From the NCBI GenBank assembly GCA_001600175.1, contig BCJC01000003.1, forward strand, positions 1,116,001-1,180,000: 64,000 nt of DNA, given 5' to 3'. The translations under genes and the position numbers were made by a program. The notes beneath the pieces were generated by a model. That model was not told where the DNA came from and did not search any database. It saw only the letters and a program-made list of their open reading frames with translations. Shown piece by piece: positions 10,189 to 22,468 of this stretch; the stretch's first letter is position 1; each line of letters starts with the position of its first letter. This DNA is from Erythrobasidium yunnanense. Taxonomy: Eukaryota; Basidiomycota; Cystobasidiomycetes; Erythrobasidiales; Erythrobasidiaceae.

Positions 10189-11543
10189 CTACTCGTCTAC
10201 ATCCGTACTCTTCGAGAGCTCCTCGTACTTGCTGACTTCTGACGAGTATAGCTTAAGCTTCTCTTGCATGCCAGAGTCTGTATAGAACGTTCAGTAAATA
10301 CCTATACAAATATACAGAATACCTACAAGCGTCTGAGCCCAGCACAACGCGCAGAGGTGGGTTTTCCATGACTGCAAGCTTGTAGAAAGCTTCTCCGGCT
10401 TTTGCAGGATCACCGCCTTGTGTCTTGTCTCGCTTTTTGGCATTCTCTTCAGCTGGAATATGGTCGTATGCTGGATTCTTGATCTCGCCAAAGATCATGC
10501 TGCCGCCAGACCATTCTGTTCGGAAACCTGCAAATAAAGAAGGAAATCAGTTAGAGTAAATTACAGGAACGAGATGATATACGTACCGCCTGGCTCGATG
10601 CATGTGAATTTGATCTTCCACTCTTCCTTCATTTCTTTCGAGAGAGCCTCGGTGAAACCCTCGACAGCCCACTGCGGACTATGTCAGCCAATCATCTGAG
10701 ATTCCAGAGACATAAGTGATGTACCTTGCTTGCGCCTGAGAAATAAAGGACGTCAGTCACTATTCGCTAAGGTCATGATGTCGATACGACTTACAGTAGA
10801 TCGAGAACGAAGGAACGCCTCGCTGTCCTCCAATACTGCAATTCGAGTCTTTAGCTTTGCTGTGCTTGAGTGAATGGAAATGAAATCAAGGCCCACGAAG
10901 TGACTTGTTGGATGAGTCCACCTCTCTTGGACTCGCGCATGGTGCGAACGGCTACTCTCGTCACGTTCATGAGGCCGAAGAAGTTGATATCCATTTGCTG
11001 ACGAGCTTGTTTATCAGAGACCGTCTCGAACGCGCCAGACAGTCCAAAGCCGGCGCTGTAAGCGATCCACAGTCAATTCCACGGATTGCGCGAAAGGGAG
11101 GAAATACGCGCACTTGTTGCATACGACATCGACATGTCCGAACTTGTCCAGAGCCGCCTTGAAAGCCTTCTCCACGGACTCTTCGCTTGTGACATCTAGA
11201 GAGACTTTGAGGAGGTTGGAGTCGTTGGCTCCTTCGAACTCTGGGAGCTTGTCAGCGTTTCGGCTGGTTGCGACAGCATTGTGACCTAGTAGGTTGTGAA
11301 TCAGCCGGGAAGGTAATGTGTGGTCGTGTCCGACTTGCCGTTCTTCAGGATGTTCTTTATGTATTCTGTATGGACGCGTCAGTATATGCAATCTTGACTG
11401 TAGTATTGCATATCATGTACCCTTGCCGAAGCCAGTAGAGCAACCAGTAACTCTGTGCAAAAGGCGTCAGGCACTCACTCCGGCTATCGTGTGCCGACTT
11501 GATGTACTCACAGGAAGACCTTCTTTTCTGATTTATTGCTCAT
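10189..11543 (-). CDS. Short-chain dehydrogenase/reductase (classical SDR)
   Basis: NAD(P)-dependent oxidoreductase. Many small introns; spliced protein about 310 residues. Seen: the cofactor loop TGCSTGFG (a TGxxxGxG motif, assembled across the first intron), NNAG in the middle, the Ser-bearing VTSIGGQRGVPSFS stretch and the catalytic YCASK (YxxxK) across another intron, then IEPGGFRTEW. The C-terminal tail is charged. The substrate cannot be told. The third intron appears to be GC-AG (donor GCAAGT after AAC G), needed to give NGHNAVATSRN. The last exon joins at TAC (DAC then YSGMQEKL) and stops at 10189-10191. Next to SurE tail to head, with no evident joint function. Confidence 0.88.
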
Positions 11544-11912
11544 GCTTGTTGTAATACCTTGACAATTTGGGAGAAAGAGAAGAAGAGACAGAAGCTCAGC
11601 CTGTCTATTATAACTTGGTCAGCCAGAACCGCGGCCTGCATATTACGTCATAAGATACCGTATGCCAGAGGAGCATTCTTGAGCAGCTTCAACCAACATA
11701 TACGTTATTGTGCATACTCTTACGATTTCACTGCGCGATGGTTTCCTGTAATTCTGGCTGTCCGAGCGCGTATACGTATAGGCACGTGGATTGTATAGCT
11801 ACCAACAACAAGCATCGTCCAAGAAGCTTGACAAGCGCATAGTATAGAAGTTGGGATTCAGATCCTCACGCTTGAAGAGCGAGGCATACGATAGCAGAGC
11901 CAAGAAATCCGC
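11544..11912. other. Intergenic region, no gene seen
   Basis: Promoter of the dehydrogenase (-) and 3' flank of DOT1 (-). No coding signal, repeat or RNA gene recognised. Confidence 0.5.
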
Positions 11913-13767
11913 TCACCCCATCTTCTCATAGTATCTCCTCAATCTATCCCTATTGACCTCCGCAACGAAGAAAGTACCTCCCGTATCTGACCAGCTTACC
12001 GATCCTCTATCATATTTGATCGGTTTTCTCTGATTAAGGATATTTGCTGGACTCCCCACATTTCGCGGAGTGATGGCAGTCTCCCCACTTGCATTGACGA
12101 ATGGTCGTAACGAAACTACTTTTGCACCGTCTTTCAAGTCGAGGAATAATAGTGATAGATTGTCGTTTGTGGCTGGTGAAAAGACATAGTTGTTCACGAG
12201 CACCACGTCGGCTTTGGCTAAAGCGGGACCGACGATATGAGGTGTTGCCAGGAAATCCAAATCGTGCGTCTCGCAGTCGCCTGTCCGTAAGCCCCATAGT
12301 CTAGCTCGGGATTTCGCTTCACCAACTTGGGCAGAAGCGATCTCGCTAGCGGCTGTCTGGCTTTCAAACCCGTACGACTTGCATCCAGTAGCCAGGGATG
12401 CCTGCACACAGCAGTTCCCTACTCCGCTCCCCATGTCGACCAAGACGCTGTCCTGCCCTAGTCCAGTCAAGCTTGCAATGTGCGCTACGAAAGGCGGTAG
12501 TAGCTCTCCGTACGTATTGTCGGAGAACGCTTCGTACTTCTTCAACTCTTCCACGCGTGGACTGACTGTTCTCTCATAGCATTGTCCGCTGATTCTCTGC
12601 CAGACGGCTTCTGGGACACCTTGCGACAAGCCCAATGCCTGAATGTTGGCTTGAATAGCTCCAGCAGCTTTCATGGAGGACATGACACTGTTATAGTAGC
12701 CGACGACGCCGATAAACTCCTTGCCATTCATACGGCGGGATGCCTTCTCGAGCTGTCGAAGGAGAGGGAGTTTTGTATAGTTCGATGATGCAGTAGCCGA
12801 TTGAGGTTCCGGAGTGCCCAGCTCGGACTGAGGTGTAGAATCACGAGTAGCAGGATGGGAAGTCGAAGCTCGGGGTGCACTCTCGTTCAAGAAATCAAAG
12901 TCGCCAAGAGCGGATGAGGATTGATGCGGTACGTGCTTAAAGTGCTCCATGGCTTGTTCAGGCGTGAGGAACCAGTCGCAGATCACTCGAATAGTGGATA
13001 TAATATCTTGTATAGGTTGATAGTCTTGTTGATCTTTAGCTCGCGGGCGCAAGAGTAGAAAGCGCTCTTGAGCGTTGATGCCGGGATACTCGAGGCTAAC
13101 AAGGGTCTCTTTAGGTAGATCAGGGAAGTCTGTACATGCACTCAGATCAGCTTATGCTTGGGATTCGAGAAGATTGTCAAGCGAGCGTACACTGCACATA
13201 GATTGCCAGATTTCGTCTGACGAGATCTTCGCCATGGAGGATAGGTATACTGCTCAAGTCATCTTGCAGAGCAGCCAAGTCTGTGCGCACGACTCGTAGA
13301 GGATTCGGTCGTTCATGGCTTGGTGTTCCCAAATCGTCGCTGTCGTCCTGATCCACCGCAGTAAGTGTGTATTTCGTCTTCTGCTGTTTGACTGCCCTTC
13401 TTCCATCCTCTTCATCATCGTCTGAATCCTGGTCTATCTGCTTTCCCTTGCCCTTGTCTTGTCGCTGTTGTTGCTGCTGCTTCTTTCTCTTTAAAGCATC
13501 GCGTTGACGGGCAGCTGATGCTTCGTACTCTGCCTCCTCAGCTGCTGCTTCTTGCTGTCGCTGTTTCTTGAGCTTCTGCTTTGCAAGCGCCTGTCTTTCA
13601 CTCAGACTCGTCGAAGGCCCTACTGTTTTCGTAACAGTTCGGAAAGTCGTCGCATTGGATGTAGCAGGATTTGGAGTGGTAGTGGTAGTCGATGTTACGA
13701 CGCTGCTGGTGCTGCTCTTCTGCGCGCTCTTCCCTGCTGCAGACCGCCGAGGTACAAAAAATGTCAT
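11913..13767 (-). CDS. DOT1: Histone H3 Lys79 methyltransferase, DOT1 family
   Basis: Adds methyl groups from S-adenosylmethionine to H3K79 in chromatin. Two exons (13767-13191, 13129-11913), 597 residues. The N-terminal ~190 residues are basic and Ser/Thr/Gln-rich with a KRKKQQQQQRQDKGKGKQ tract, a likely nucleosome/DNA-binding region as in yeast Dot1. The C-terminal catalytic domain shows FSDNTYGELLPPFV, the SAM-binding loop DMGSGVGNCCVQASLATGC, YGFES, VVLVNNYVFSP (the conserved NN pair) and SLRPF. The intron donor GTACGC was chosen to give Tyr across the junction. The stop follows YYEKMG; a GTGAGC just there could be a donor, but no further exon is apparent. Confidence 0.93.
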
Positions 13768-13922
13768 GACTGCTGCATGAAGAGCGACGTGTTGGACAAG
13801 ACGAAAGAATAGTCAAACTTCAGGGGGGGAGAAGATGTCTACCCTTGCGCATTACTAAGGTCTGTTGTGATAGTACGACAACGCTACAGCTTAGATAAGA
13901 AGTGGTCGGCCATCATCAGCGA

Positions 13923-14476
13923 CTAGATACGTCCTTGGCTGCGCAATATGGTGTTCAGGCTGCATTATCGAACAACATGGTCAGCATTGGAAAGTGACTA
14001 TCTGTGAGACTAGACTCACCCCGGCATTGACCCACTCGATGAAATCGTCGTCCAGCAGCAGCAAGTACGCAAGCCTGCTTGCTGATTCTTCCAAGGTACT
14101 AGCTTCCGGACCTCTGATAGGGTCTAGGCCCTCAATGATAGCGGCCGAGAAATAAGTTGCCGGCATGTCTGGCTTGTCCATCATTACCCCCTGCCAAAGG
14201 ACGGCGGGAACGCCCTTCGAAGCAAGAAGCACGTTCAAATCGTACTGGCTGCTGCAATACCTCCGCATCAGTCGATCTCGCAGTCATCGAAGATATAAAG
14301 CTTACCTCTTTGTGGCATCAGTGCTCACATCCTTCGAGGCCCAGAGCGTCTCCGCATCGAATGAACGTGCATTGAAGATGAGATCCGGGTGTCTACAACA
14401 GTACATCAGCGCCATACTCCTGCCCTGCGATTCTATCTGCGGCCGCTTACAGAGGTTTCTCTAGTATCTTTGGCAT
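13923..14476 (-). CDS. Hypothetical small protein
   Basis: Four exons join in frame from ATG 14476 (MPKILEKPL) to TAG 13923-13925, about 150 residues. It is rich in aliphatic and acidic residues (for example AYLLLLDDDFIEWVNAG) and has no signal peptide or obvious membrane segment. No family recognised. Gene reality rests on three clean GT-AG junctions that each keep a single open frame. Confidence 0.55.
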
Positions 14477-14702
14477 GGCAGAGGCTGGAAGTGAAGCTGG
14501 ACGAAATCTGGCCGAGCGGGAGAAAGAGCGAGTAAAGTGTGCGTCGGTAGGAGGAAGAAAGAGGTGAAGTTGCACTGTCGAACAGGTGAAGGCGGTTTGA
14601 TCGAGTGGCGACGTGACCGTTTGTTTGGCAGCTCCAATTGTCGAGGGAAGGCTGAGGTCTTGACGTGTGGAAGGATTGTATGAGTTTCGGTCGCGCTTCA
14701 GA

Positions 14703-17700
14703 TCATCTGGTCTCTCCCCATGCAGCTCTCAAACGCTTCCTTGCTTCATCTGCAGCCAGCATCCTCGCGACTTTAGCGTCCATAGCAGAGCTATTCCGAC
14801 TGCTGTTCTGTCTATCTATAGGATCTAACGACTTTGCAGGCGAGCTCCTTGCCGGGCTAGCCCTGGGCGTACCCGACGTATCGGTAGAGAGGGTAGCCAT
14901 CTGCAGTCTGAGAGCCAGATCATCCAATTCCAGATTCTTCGCATGTAAAGCATGGATGATATTCCTTGATGCTCGATGTATGCTATCCAGACTAGGGGCC
15001 TTCATAGGTGATCTTCCGAGCTTGCGATCTAGCATCTTGTCTTTGAGCGTAGCGATAGCTTGCTCAAGCTGGTCGAGACCTTCAATGACATTCTGCTGCA
15101 CTCTTCGTAACCTCTTTTGGTTTTCGAGCTGTTCGGGACCAAGCTGTCGGATCTTGACAAGTCTTGCAAAAGCGGGATCTTCTCGAGCTTTGAGATAGCG
15201 GGTAATTTCCTCTGTTTTCGTTTTGGCTGCACGAACGACACTATCAGCTCATGCGATCTCTCTTCCCCAGATAGAGGGACATACTCTTAAGCAGCGAGCC
15301 TTCGAGCGATTTCGCCTCTCTTTCCTCTGCTATGGCCTGCGCAGTCGATGCAGCCAGTCTTTCACGAAGATGACTGATCATGGACTTCATCCGTGGTAGA
15401 TCACCTAAAGACCATGAATCGGCTTCGAAGTCTAGAAGCTCTTCAGCCGAGCTGGTCTTGGAGATAGGTAAGCGAGCTGGCTGGACAGAATGGAAGAACT
15501 CTAGGCATTGCGCAACGGATTCCTTGAGCTGTGGAACAATCGTCATTGAGCGAGCCTCAGCAATCCGAAGCTAGGTGACATACCGTTTCTAGCTCTTCCT
15601 GCATCGAGTTGAAGACATTAATTGTGCCCTTGCTCGGTAAGGCAGATTTGGAAGCGGCGGATGGTGTACTGGACAGCTTGGGGGGCGCTACTGGCGGCGC
15701 TTGGGACACCTCGCTCTGTGACGTGCGCTGCGAAAGGGATGGTCGCTCGGATGTGGGCGATCGCGCTTCGCTGGCGGGTGCAGATGCAGATGGAGGCTTT
15801 AGGGAAAACAGATCGGCAGGCTTTGGCACGTCGGTTGACTCGTCGACAGTCGCAAAGCTTTGCGAAGCGAAGGAGGCACTTGCATCACCTTTTGCAGGAC
15901 TTGAAGGCGGCTCGAACGAAGGAAGAGACGCTAGAGGAGAGGAAGTACGAGGAGCTGCTTTTTGCAAGTTTGCAAAGCCGAATGGTTTACCAGACTCTGG
16001 CCGTTTGGGTTGCGGAGCAGCGAAGTTCAGGACTGGTTTAGGAGGCTCTTTGTTGGTTTGCTGGGGCGCTTCAGCGGGTTTGGAGAAGCCAGGGAAGGTG
16101 AGAGATGCAGTTGAGGTGCTAGAAGAGGGCTTATCCTCAGTCTTCTTCGCTGCAGAGTCGCCGAAGCTGAAACCTGAGAAAGCAGGAGTTGTCGCAGAGC
16201 CTTGCACAGGGAAGCCAAAAGCAGACTTTGCGGGTACAGCATCCTCTTCTGCCTTCTTTGCTGGTTGAAGAACTGGCTTGTCGGGCGTAGGCGAGACCGG
16301 CGATTCGGAGTCCTCTCCGCCTTCTGACTGATCTTCGCCATCTCCTTCGTCGACACCCGTCTCCTCCTCTTCTTCGTATGTTTCCTGCTGACTAGCACTG
16401 CCTTCTTCACTTCCCACCTCGTCGATTTCCCCTTCCCCTTCCACATGCTCGAATTCGGATAAGGCTTCGCTGCCTTCTCCTTCCTCTTCATAATGCTCCT
16501 CCTCCTCTTCCGGCTCGACTTCGTCTTGCTCAGCTTCTTCCTCCTCCTCCTCGTCAGCATCCTCGTTTTCAGCTTGTTCTTCCTCTGCTGCAGGAACGTC
16601 ATCTTTCTTCTCGGGTGCGCTGGCATCTGGGGTCGCTTTTGCGGTTTCTGACTGCTGTCCTGCCGGACTGGTAGTTCTTGTACTGCTCTCCTCCGGAACC
16701 TTCTCCTTCGACTCGTCAGCCTGACTCTTTTGGCCAAACGAGCTGAAGAAGCCAGGTTTTCCGAAAGGTGTGAATGGAGATGAAGGAGCTGGCGAGCCGA
16801 ATGGCGAAGCGGAGGTAGAAGATGTCGAAGCGAAAGCCGAGAATGCCGACTTTGATGCGTCGGCCTTCTCAGTAGGCTTCGTGAAAGAGAATCCAGATGA
16901 AGGTGAAGATCCGAAAGCAGACGTTTGACCAAAGGCAGTTGAGCCAAAGGCTGAAGGTTTTTCGCTTTTGGCCGAAGGAGTTGCGAAGCTGAAAGCAGGT
17001 TTCTTTTCCTCCGCAGGCTTGGAGTCTACTGGCTTGACACTTTCTGAAGATGATTCGCACACTGTCGAAGGTTGAGATTCGAATGCTATTGCAGGCAGCT
17101 TCGAACTCGGAGAGCCAAAGCTCAATCGCTTTGCGGGCGCTCTCGGAGGCGAGGCAGACTGATCTGCTACATTTCTCTCTTCGATTTGCTTGACTGTAGT
17201 AGCTACTTTGCCAAAGCTTCCGAAGGAGAATGACTTCGGCGAGGAAGACTCTTCTGCTTTGGCTGATGATCCAAACCCAAAGCCTGTCATAGACAGACTG
17301 TCGGCAGGCTTCGCTGCACTGAAGTCGAGTGCGCCACCCTTCTGATCTGCAACATGCTCAGGCTCCAAGGCATCTGCATCGGTATCGCTGAGTCCGGCTG
17401 GCTTGGCACTAGCTTGAGCACCTAGACCACCGAATGCCGAAGTGGAAGAATCGCGGACCGCACTAAAAGCGGGACTAGCATCTGCTTTCGGTGTTTGCTG
17501 CGGCGTTCCAAAGGAGAAACCAGTGCCGGAGCTACCAGAGAAAGCTCTAAAACCTTTGCTGTTGTCGCTACTGAAGGCACCGAAACCGCCACTTCCAGTC
17601 GGCGTAGCTGGCTTGCTCGTGCTTGCTGAGAAAGGTGAGGATGAGGAGGAGGATGCGCCAAAAGCACTCGTAGCGCCAAATGCGGTGGATGAGCCGAAAG

Positions 17701-19893
17701 CTGGCTTTGAAGTGGTACTCGTAGAGGGTGCAGACCCAAAGCTAGTAGTGAAAGGCGAGGGCTTCGGTGTGTCTACAGCTGGAGCAGGAGAGGGAGATGG
17801 TGCTCGAGACGAGTCAGACGTTGTATCTTCAGCTTTCGAAGCCAGAGAGGCGAAGGAAGTATTACCGAAGGAAGTAAACGAGAAAGCTGGTGGCTTCGCA
17901 GGTGTGCTCGAAGCTGCTTCGGTAGGCGATGAAGAGGTCGAGGCTGCTGGAGACATGGTTCCAACACTGTTTGCTGGGGTGACGAAGCCAGTAGCAGGCT
18001 TGTTCGATGAAAAGCTGGCAAAGCCGCCGGTGTTTGCAGACAGCGATCCTCCAGCCGGAGCAGCTGCAGCACCGAAAGCAGGCTTGCCGAAAGCTGGTTG
18101 GCCGAAAGCCGGAGCTGGCGAAGCTGATGGCGTGGATGACCCAAATGCAGACTGGCCAAAAGCAGGTGCGAATGAAGGAGTTCTGCCAAAAGCTGGTGCA
18201 CCGAAAGCAGGGGACCCAAAAGTAGGGGGCGACGAGAAGGAACTACCGCCGAAAGCTGGAGCTCCGAAAGATGGTTTGGCGAGAGGAGTGCTGAATGGAG
18301 ATGCAGAAGCTGGAGTAGGATTGCTCGTAGGTGTCTGCATGCCAGACATACTTGGAGCTGGAGCAGTCGTTGAACTCGCTCCCGCTTCTTCGTTTGTCAT
18401 CACATCACTAGGCGCTGCGATCCCCGCATAGGCTCCACCTGTCTTGTTGACCACTCTCCAAGCCGAAAGCGTGCCGTCTGTTGCGTAAGACCACACCACA
18501 GGCGTAGGCACTTCTCCAGCATTTTCTTCCGCAGAAGGTGCTTCGGTTGCGGTCAGATCGACCTCGAGTCCTAGTGGGAATGTTTCTAGGGGCAAAGTCG
18601 TGTAAAGATCGTTCTTGACTTGTGACCAAACGATGTTATCACTGCCTTCTTCGACCGGAGCCTGACCGATGTGACTTATAGTATTGCTAGTCGTATTACT
18701 GACAAGTAGCAGATGCTTGAAAGGCGTCCAATTCTTGAGCCAGATATTGTATCTCGCCTCAGGACGGTCCGGATATTCGACCATCAATGGATCGAGTATT
18801 TGTGCATAGTCGACCGAGCCTGACTTTTGTCGGATATTGATGAAGATTTGGGTGTCCATAGGGTTTGATGGATCGATGTACGTAACGAAGAAGACGGTAT
18901 TCTCGACCCAGCGAATATCGATGGCGGAAAGGTTCCTGCCTCGCAGCGATGGTGCTGCTTCTGTAACTGTCTTGGCGTCTCCCTCGGGCGTATACTGAGT
19001 CAAAGTACCATTGTTATCACCACAGACAATCTGCTTTCCTTTGACAGACCAGCATGCTGTTCGTTGTAAGATGTTAGCAATGATACTCAGCGAGATGGAC
19101 CTTATAACTTACCGGCGGTAATGTTACTGCCAAATTGAGTAACGACAGTCTTTGTATTCAGATTGAGCATAGAAGCCTGCCCGTCTTGCGATAGAACAGC
19201 AACCAATTCAGGCCGGTCACTTGGGTTCGGTAGCAGATCCAGCAGCGCCGCGCCAGAGACAGGTGGAAAGACGTGTTCCGGTGATGTCTGAGGCTGATAG
19301 AATCAGTATATGTCAGAACGACGGCCTGCTGTATACTTACATTGCTGCCATCGACCAAGCTCTTGAGTCGCCAGATGCCAATACCGCCTTGTAAAGCTGG
19401 TCCAGCAGCGATTACATATTTATCTCCCATTGCGAACTTGAGGAAAGTCAGTCCTTCTGGGCCTATTTCAACATTTGTTGCGGGAGTAACATCGGGCGTT
19501 GTTCTTTGCTTTGCAGATAAGTACAGGCTACGCAGATCCGCCATGTTGATGAGTGAGAAGCCTGAATGTAGCATGTTACATCAATCAATCGTCGAATATA
19601 CTTCGAAGCTTGCCCTACCATCCTGCGTCGCGACTAATGCCCATCCGAAGACGTTTGAGATAGCAAACAGATTACATCGCGGAGGCAGCTGGCCAGCATC
19701 GTCTTGCAGAGTATAAGAATTCGGTATTCTTGCAGTCACTCCATTGTTCAGAACATTCAGGCTGAAGTACTGCGAAAGTCGAAGGTACGAGACCAGACGG
19801 GCTAAGCTTGCTGTTCTCAAGATTATGTGTATCGCATCTTACGCCAGATGCTTCGATATCGTCTGCGACATCGAGCTCGGTCGCGCCGTCCAT
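14703..19893 (-). CDS. FG-repeat nucleoporin with N-terminal beta-propeller, Nup159/Nup214 type
   Basis: Cytoplasmic-face nucleoporin; its propeller binds the Dbp5/DDX19 helicase during mRNA export. About seven exons; the central exon alone codes ~1150 residues. Seen: N-terminal propeller-like sequence (residues ~1-400, for example NLFAISNVFGWALVATQDG and ACWSVKGKQIVCGDNNGTL across introns), then a long region of dozens of FG, FGxPAFG and SAFG repeats, a very acidic block of Glu/Asp at about 16,490-16,600, further FG repeats, and a helical, coiled-coil-like C-terminus (for example LEQAIATLKDKMLDRKLG) that would anchor to Nup82/Nsp1. Domain order matches Nup159. The exact splice set at the 5' end is inferred. 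Confidence 0.9.
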
Positions 19894-20034
19894 GAAGTCG
19901 GTCAGGCAATCCTATCGATAGAAGCCGAAGCCTAAGCGCATCACACTAATATGCAGAACATAGGTGCATTTCTTCCAACAAGCTACAGGTACATAGTCCA
20001 TATTCGTTATGCGTGGCTACAATCTAGCTTCTAG

Positions 20035-22243
20035 TCAAGCTGTAAGCGGGATGGAGAGGACATCTTTACCCTGCTTGACTTCCGAGAAAGATGGCATCTT
20101 GTTGAGCAGACGCAACTCTGACATATGTGTCACAATAGGGTCGCGACCCATTGATGCGACACCGACGATCTCGTCGCCCTCTGCATAAGCAACTTCAGCC
20201 AGGTCTCGAGACGCAGAGAGATCGGACTTACTGCCGTAGTAGCAGACAAATTTCAGCTCTTCTGGGTTGCCGTCCATATGGCTGTGACAGAATCACTCAG
20301 CAGAAGCTCATTTCATAAGAATGTGGGGCCTTACGTGGTCTCCCATTTCGAGCTAAGCGAAGTAGACAAGAATCGCAGCTGTGCACCCTGGGCACTCCAG
20401 AAGATGGCCTGCCACGTTGATGATTAGACTGTGTGCTACGATGAAAGAGTCTTTTGGTTACCGTCTTGCTGTATGGCTCTTCCTTGCCGCAGATGGTGGA
20501 AGCGACCGATCTACCGTGGTTTCCGGCAACATTCCTAGATGCTCCAATTCAGCACCTGTCGGTCGTGGAGAAGAGTATACATACCAATGCTCGATTCTGA
20601 ACACTTCACCAGTCTTGATATCCGGGAAGCGAGCGATGTCTCCGACAGCATATACGTTCTTCTTTCCGATACCAACCAGACGTAGCTGGGCATCGACTTC
20701 GATACTCTTATCTTTCTCATCAATCTTGATTCCTGGGATATTCTGCGCATAGTCCGTGACGGGCTTGACGCCTGTTCCTAGTATAACGACGTCCGCAGGG
20801 ATCTTCTCGCCAGACTTGAGTACGACAGCTCCGACTTTGCTGGAGTCCTTCTCGTTGGGCGCAAAGTGGGAGATCTCGACGGGAAGCTGGAATTTGATGC
20901 CTTGTTTCTCGTGGTTCTTCCGAAGTGCATTTCCGATCTCCTCTCCCAAAACTTTCTCAAACGGTGTCTTGTCCATACCGACGACAGTAACGTTTGCTTT
21001 CTTCGCTCCTGCAAGCGCGACTTCCATGCCGATGAAGCTCGAGCCGATGACAACTAGATTTGGCTTGAAGGCTCCGTCAACTCCGATCTTCTCCTCTGCC
21101 TTCTGTACAAGCTCCGGCTGCTGAGTCGTTGCTGCACTAATAGCACTATTGATCGCCTTCGTGTCGTCGATGGAGCGGAGAACAAACACGTTGCCGAGAT
21201 CTGATCCGTCAACGGGAAGGCGCTGTTATGGCGTATATGTCAGCAAGCTGAGGTGGCCAGCTCGAGAGGTACTCACCGAAGGTGTTGCTCCAGAGGCAAG
21301 GATCAGGTGCTCATACCCGACAGTCTTGCCCTTTTCGGTTGTGACTGTCTGAGCCTCAACATCCACGCTCTTGACGATTGTGTCCAAGTCCAGCTCGATC
21401 TGATTGTCCTTGTACCACTGCTCATCGCGTACTGCGAGCTTGGAAGCATCGTCGATCAAAGCTTTTGATAGCTTCGTCCGGTCGATCGGGATGTACTTTT
21501 CTTTCGAAAGGATCTTGATTGAGCCGGTATAGCCCGACTCTCGGAGTCCCTCTACAGCGTATAGACCACCGCTTCCCCCTCCTACGATCACTACGCCCTT
21601 CTTCTCACTCTTTACGCCGCCAGGGGCCTTTGTGGGTCGCATGTTCTTCTTGACGAGCTCTGGATCGGCGGACACGTAGATATCCTGTCCTTTGACTTCC
21701 ACAGCATAGACCTGGAGGTTATTTGGGGCAGGTGCATCTTCGATGTCTCCGGTTTTGGCATTGAAACACTGCAGATCTGTAAGTCCCGATGTAAGCGATA
21801 CAAGGCAAGAGAATACTCACAGCACCATGCCAGGGACATACAGCGCGAACGACTCCGTTTTTACCTCTGCTGAGTACACCCTGATGCGAGAAGTGTTAGC
21901 TTGTGCCTCGGCTCGCGCAATCTTCCTGTACCTTAGCCAATGGAGCGCCATAGTGCTGGTATGACAGTATCAGTACATAGACTCCTATACAAGTCCCTAG
22001 ACGTACTGTGCATTTGCTTGCTGTCGCAGAGTACTCTCCGTCGATCTTATAGACGAGGACCTTTCCGGCGTCTTTGAAGTCAAACTCCTTCATGGACAGA
22101 TCATTAGGGAAGTCGCTAGTGGATGCGACCTTGACAGATTCGACGCCCATTCTTGCAGCAGATAGGGAGAAGCGGGCAGTAGGAACAGATACGGCAGTGG
22201 TAATTCGCAGGGAGCTTTTCAAAGATGTTAGCTTCAGGAGCAT
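20035..22243 (-). CDS. Rieske-type AIF-family flavoprotein oxidoreductase, mitochondrial (AIFM3-like)
   Basis: An N-terminal Rieske [2Fe-2S] domain fused to a FAD/NAD(P)-binding reductase. The start at 22243 gives a basic, amphipathic leader (MLLKLTSLKSSLRITTAVSV), a likely mitochondrial presequence. The Rieske ligands are restored by splicing: KCTHYGAPL (C-x-H) and VCPWHGACFN (C-x2-H). Then come GVVIVGGGSGGLYA (FAD), YIPIDRTKLSKAL, ILASGATPS, VVIGSSFIGMEVAL (NAD), VILGTGVKP and YAVGDIARFPD. The C-terminal AIF/BFR domain follows after FRIEHW joins NVAGNHGRSVA. Stop at 20035. About nine exons. It is expected to move electrons from NAD(P)H; the physiological partner is unknown. Confidence 0.92.
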
Positions 22244-22468
22244 AAACCAGCAGTAAGTTCTGTTGAAAGCAAAGGAAAGAAGCAAAGAAACATTCAAGAT
22301 TGTTGACTTCTCGCTCACCGAGATCAGACGCAGTCCGGTTACGCGATCATCGTCATCGGGCCAGCCAATCAAAAAAGGCCCGAATCGATACAAGACGCGG
22401 AAAGCTACAACGTATTGGTGTATATGCTTGGATGCGATACAACAATGTATTATTGGACAATGCGAATG

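Noticed and set aside
17442-18431. Plus-strand open frame (329 codons) opposite the FG nucleoporin
   Set aside because: Antisense of the FG repeats, yielding Ala/Gly/Lys/Pro-rich low complexity; no motif.
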